Positions 61,521 to 64,000 of a DNA stretch of 64,000 nucleotides are shown here, piece after piece (the stretch's first letter is position 1; every line of letters starts with the position of its first letter). Both the position numbers and the translations under genes were made by a program. Origin of the DNA: Alishewanella metallidurans (GTDB lineage: Bacteria > Pseudomonadota > Gammaproteobacteria > Enterobacterales > Alteromonadaceae). Location: the NCBI RefSeq assembly GCF_036983985.1, contig NZ_JALAHQ010000001.1, positions 744,001 to 808,000 of the forward strand, given 5' to 3'. Below the pieces are notes generated by a model, which made no database searches, had not been told where the DNA came from, and saw only the letters and a program-made list of their open reading frames with translations.

Positions 61521-62834
61521 TTGCCATTTAATGATTTATCGCTTGATCCGCGCTTGATGCGTTCAGTGCAGCACCTTGGGTTTGATAAGCCTACAGAAAT
61601 ACAACGAGAAGCCATACCTGCTATGATGGTAGGGCGAGATTTAATTGTATCTTCACAAACCGGCTCAGGCAAAACACTGGCCTATTTATTGCCAATGATG
61701 CAGCGCTTGTTAAAAAGCCGAGCCTTGTCAAAACGAGATGCGAGAGCGCTGATCCTTGCGCCAACCCGCGAGCTTGCTAAGCAGGTATATGCGCAGTTGC
61801 GTTTATTTGTTTCTAATACACCGCTAACCTCCGCATTGATTGTTGGTGGCGAAAACTTTAACGATCAAGAAAAAATACTGAAGCGTCAGCCAAATATCAT
61901 TGTTGCGACGCCAGGACGTTTTGTCGACCATCTTGAGCATAAATCAGTATTTATTAATGGTTTAGAAATGCTGATCCTTGATGAAGCCGACCGAATGTTA
62001 GATTTAGGCTTTATGACACAGTTAACGGTGATTAATAAAGCCGCTGACCATCGTTTGCGCCAAACGTTGTTGTTTTCGGCGACCCTAGATCATGCTGAAG
62101 TAGATGAGTTAGCGTTAGCGTTATTGAAAACCCCATTTCGGTTAGCCGTGGGTGCAGGGCATCAGCCGCATCAAGATATTAGCCAGAACTTTTATTTAGC
62201 TGATCACCTAACCCATAAAGAAGCCTTACTAAAGCACTTTTTGCAGCAAGACGATATTAATCAATTGATTATTTTTACCGCAACGCGAGAAGATGCCGAA
62301 CGCCTAGCTCAGCTATGCGAACAACTAGGTAAAACTGCAGTAGGCCTTAGCGGCAAGCTATCACAAAGTGGTCGTAATACTGTAATGCAAGCCTTCGCCA
62401 CGGGTAAACATAAGGTGCTGGTTACCACCGATTTAGCCTCTCGAGGCTTAGATTTACTGCAAGTATCGCATGTTATTAACTTTGACTTACCCAAGCATGC
62501 TGAAGAGTATGTGCATCGTATTGGCCGTACGGGGCGTGCTGGTGCTAAAGGGCAAGCTATTTCTTTGGTTGGGCCTAAAGATATTGCAGCACTAGAGCGG
62601 ATTGAAGCTTTTTTACGCCAACCAACCAGTTACAGTGTTATTGCCGGTTTAGAAGCGAAGTTTGATGGTAAGCCTAAATCACAAACTGCAGCAGTAAAAC
62701 CGACCACGACTAAAAAAGCCATAAAGGCTAAGGTAAAACCAAAACAAAAATCGGAAAAAATCGCTGCGTCTAAACCGGTATTCTTTGAAGGCGGCGATGA
62801 TGGTTCAGCACCAATTCGGCGCAAACAAAAATAA
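61521..62834 (+). CDS. DEAD-box RNA helicase, SrmB-like, TTG start
   Basis: 437 residues. The start is a TTG (61521), with GAGG 6 nt upstream; no ATG fits before the conserved Q-motif FDKPTEIQREAIP. Helicase motifs in order: SSQTGSGKT (I), PTRELA (Ia), TPGR (Ib), DEAD (II), SAT (III), IIFTATREDAERL (IV), TTDLASRGLD (V) and HRIGRTGRAG (VI). A Lys-rich C-terminal tail (about 385-437) may bind RNA. It is probably involved in ribosome assembly or RNA decay. SrmB is the closest named group by layout; the exact subfamily is uncertain. Confidence 0.92.
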   Translation: MPFNDLSLDPRLMRSVQHLGFDKPTEIQREAIPAMMVGRDLIVSSQTGSGKTLAYLLPMMQRLLKSRALSKRDARALILAPTRELAKQVYAQLRLFVSNTPLTSALIVGGENFNDQEKILKRQPNIIVATPGRFVDHLEHKSVFINGLEMLILDEADRMLDLGFMTQLTVINKAADHRLRQTLLFSATLDHAEVDELALALLKTPFRLAVGAGHQPHQDISQNFYLADHLTHKEALLKHFLQQDDINQLIIFTATREDAERLAQLCEQLGKTAVGLSGKLSQSGRNTVMQAFATGKHKVLVTTDLASRGLDLLQVSHVINFDLPKHAEEYVHRIGRTGRAGAKGQAISLVGPKDIAALERIEAFLRQPTSYSVIAGLEAKFDGKPKSQTAAVKPTTTKKAIKAKVKPKQKSEKIAASKPVFFEGGDDGSAPIRRKQK

Positions 62835-62943
62835 ATGTTGCGTTGGTTAAATTTCCAACATTATTACTGCTACACTAAATACGTTGTTAGTCGCGAGTTT
62901 AACAACAGGGTAATTAGCAATATTGTTTAGGTTGCTGATCCGG

Positions 62944-62966
62944 CTAGAAAGAACATTGTGTTCTAG
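62944..62966 (+). other. Inverted repeat upstream of the cold-shock gene
   Basis: CTAGAA (62944-62949) with TTCTAG (62961-62966), and nested AGAACA/TGTTCT (62950-62955 with 62959-62964), giving two alternative hairpins. It lies just upstream of the predicted promoter and could be an operator. Confidence 0.4.
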
Positions 62967-62982
62967 GTGCTGAACATGTGTA

Positions 62983-63011
62983 TTGACCCCTTATTAGGCT
63001 TACTTGATAAT
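62983..63011 (+). promoter_or_regulatory. Strong sigma-70-type promoter of the cold-shock gene
   Basis: -35 TTGACC (62983-62988), a 17-bp spacer and -10 GATAAT (63006-63011), five of six matches each. The predicted 5' leader is about 85 nt and holds a hairpin GCCAG/CTGGC (63063-63076). Confidence 0.7.
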
Positions 63012-63102
63012 GAGGAAGAAAATAGGTACTTGTCAGCTACTATGGCCGGTAATATTTAAGTCGCCAGCTCGCTGGCAAAATTAGTTAATGTAAGAGAGTG
63101 TT

Positions 63103-63315
63103 ATGTCACAGTTAATTTCCGGTTCAGTTAAGTGGTTCAACGAAGAAAAAGGTTATGGTTTTTTAGAACGTGAAGGCGGCAAGGACGTTTTTGTTCATTT
63201 TCGCTCTATTAACGGTACCGGCCGTAAAACTTTAGTTGAAGGTCAGAAAGTTACTTTTGAAGTAACTGAAGGCCAAAAAGGCCCGCAAGCTGAGAACGTA
63301 ACTCCTATCGATTAA
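63103..63315 (+). CDS. CspA-family cold-shock protein
   Basis: 70 residues. A single OB-fold RNA/DNA-binding domain: SGSVKWFNEEKGYGFLE with the RNP1 motif (KGYGFLE in place of the usual KGFGFI) and RNP2 VFVHFRSI (Arg where Ser is common). These proteins act as RNA chaperones at low temperature or in growth transitions. AGAGAG stands 5 nt before the ATG. The paralogue letter cannot be assigned. Confidence 0.95.
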   Translation: MSQLISGSVKWFNEEKGYGFLEREGGKDVFVHFRSINGTGRKTLVEGQKVTFEVTEGQKGPQAENVTPID

Positions 63316-63333
63316 TTTCGGCCCAGCTTGTAT

Positions 63334-63355
63334 AAAACCGGCTAAAGCCGGTTTT
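63334..63355 (+). terminator. Rho-independent terminator after the cold-shock gene
   Basis: AAAACCGGC/GCCGGTTTT stem (63334-63342 with 63347-63355) with a TAAA loop. It may serve the convergent dinB too. Confidence 0.88.
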
Positions 63356-63408
63356 CTGTTATCTGAAGGTGAGTAAATCTACAAATATTTGGTGTTAAAC
63401 GTCCGGTT

Positions 63409-64000
63409 TTAAAAAGCCAATGTTAGCTGCTGTGCTGTGGTTGTTTTAAAGCCTATTTGTAAGCCTACTAACCTTACGCCTTGTTGCTCGCGACGCTGCC
63501 ATGCTTCATCAAGTAGCGGTAATAAGTGGTCTAGCTGCAGTGGCTGGCCTTGTTTTTCTACGGTAGTTTGACGAAAGTCACTAAATTTTAATTTAACACC
63601 TACTTTTTGCATTGGCGTGCTGCGCCCAGCCGGTGTGTTGCTGTAGTGTTCTAGCCGTTGTTGTAGCTTGGGCAGTAATTGAGTTAATGCGCTAACACAA
63701 TCGTCATAGCTTAGTAAGTCGTGCTCTAGTGTTTGCTCAACACCCAGTGATTTTCGCTGTTCTCGGTTACAAACCAGCCGCTCATCAATACCCTGGCTGC
63801 GCTTTATTAAACTATCCGCTAAACCGCCAAAATTTTTTACCAGCAAGGGTAAAGGTGCGCTGCTGATGTCAGAGCAATAATGTAGCCCTAACTGACTTAA
63901 CCGCTCTGCGGTTTTTGCACCTACGCCTGGTAAACGGCGCAGTGGTAGTGTTTTAACAAAATCATCAACCTTAGCGGGTGTAATTACAAACAAGCCATCA
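63409..64000 (-). CDS. dinB: DNA polymerase IV, C-terminal part
   Basis: About 197 residues of a Y-family polymerase; the gene continues beyond the window's right edge (the frame is open through GLFVITP to base 63999). The visible part has the end of the palm, a helix-hairpin-helix (RRLPGVGAKTAERLSQLG) and the little-finger domain that contacts DNA (SLGVEQTLEHDLLSYDDC ... RLVGLQIGF). It does error-prone bypass of damaged DNA. A beta-clamp-binding peptide is expected at the C-terminus; the end QQLTLAF fits (QLxLF-like). Confidence 0.95.
   Translation of the reverse strand, partial: DGLFVITPAKVDDFVKTLPLRRLPGVGAKTAERLSQLGLHYCSDISSAPLPLLVKNFGGLADSLIKRSQGIDERLVCNREQRKSLGVEQTLEHDLLSYDDCVSALTQLLPKLQQRLEHYSNTPAGRSTPMQKVGVKLKFSDFRQTTVEKQGQPLQLDHLLPLLDEAWQRREQQGVRLVGLQIGFKTTTAQQLTLAF

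Noticed and set aside
1..64000. Prophage, insertion sequence, CRISPR array or genomic island
   Set aside because: No transposase, integrase, phage structural gene, regular spaced repeats, or abrupt change in base or codon usage was seen; the tRNA cluster is not followed by an integrase or a repeated tRNA end.

Overview
The window is a 64 kb piece of a gammaproteobacterial chromosome with moderate GC. Gene order and protein families point to the Alteromonadales / Rheinheimera-Alishewanella-Arsukibacterium neighbourhood; this placement is inferred from synteny and has not been tested by alignment. Supporting blocks are pdxB-asd-fimV-truA-accD-folC-dedD-cvpA-purF, tig-clpP-clpX-lon-hupB-ppiD, pspF/pspABC-ycjXF next to sapABCDF, and phhAB-tyrR followed by homogentisate-pathway genes. 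I see no prophage, IS element, CRISPR array, rRNA or integrated plasmid. Nearly all of the sequence is housekeeping or conserved accessory chromosome.

Layout. 0-7 kb: the 3' part of topA, a membrane-anchored coiled-coil protein of unknown role, an orphan soluble histidine kinase, cysB, and a PepSY/DUF2271/DUF4198 operon behind a candidate Fur box. 7-18 kb: vitamin B6, lysine/threonine, polar-landmark, tRNA-modification, fatty-acid, folate, cell-division and purine genes, ending at a two-way terminator after purF. 17.7-19.1 kb: a tandem pair of Yip1-family membrane protein genes, each with its own copy of a 16-bp palindrome 34 nt ahead of the start. 19-24 kb: miaE, lpxH-ppiB, cysS and folD. 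23.9-24.4 kb: a Pro-Arg-His-Pro tRNA cluster behind a strong promoter. 24.5-27.6 kb: an acetyltransferase and proBA. 27.7-36.3 kb: the protein quality-control block (trigger factor, ClpXP, Lon with a sigma-32-type promoter, HU-beta, PpiD).

36.3-46.7 kb: an envelope-stress locus. pspF and sapABCDF form one leftward run with overlapping stop/start codons. They diverge from a rightward pspA-pspB-pspC-ycjX-ycjF run that has a sigma-54-type promoter. 46.8-55.2 kb: methionine gamma-lyase, then phenylalanine/tyrosine breakdown: phhA and phhB (Phe to Tyr), the regulator tyrR, and hpd-hmgA-fahA-maiA (4-hydroxyphenylpyruvate to fumarate and acetoacetate). The aminotransferase step is absent here. TyrR-box-like palindromes lie ahead of phhA, ahead of tyrR, and at the end of tyrR ahead of hpd. 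55.4-64 kb: cheV, two small unknown genes, mltD, gloB, a methyltransferase, an acetyltransferase, a DUF2058 gene, a DEAD-box RNA helicase with a TTG start, a cold-shock protein gene, and the 3' part of dinB.

No wholly new multi-gene system stands out. The least explained items are the duplicated Yip1 genes with their palindrome, the Fur-box/PepSY/DUF2271/DUF4198 operon, the sensorless kinase beside cysB, and a U-U mismatch in the acceptor stem of tRNA-His. No intergenic stretch exceeds 300 bases.
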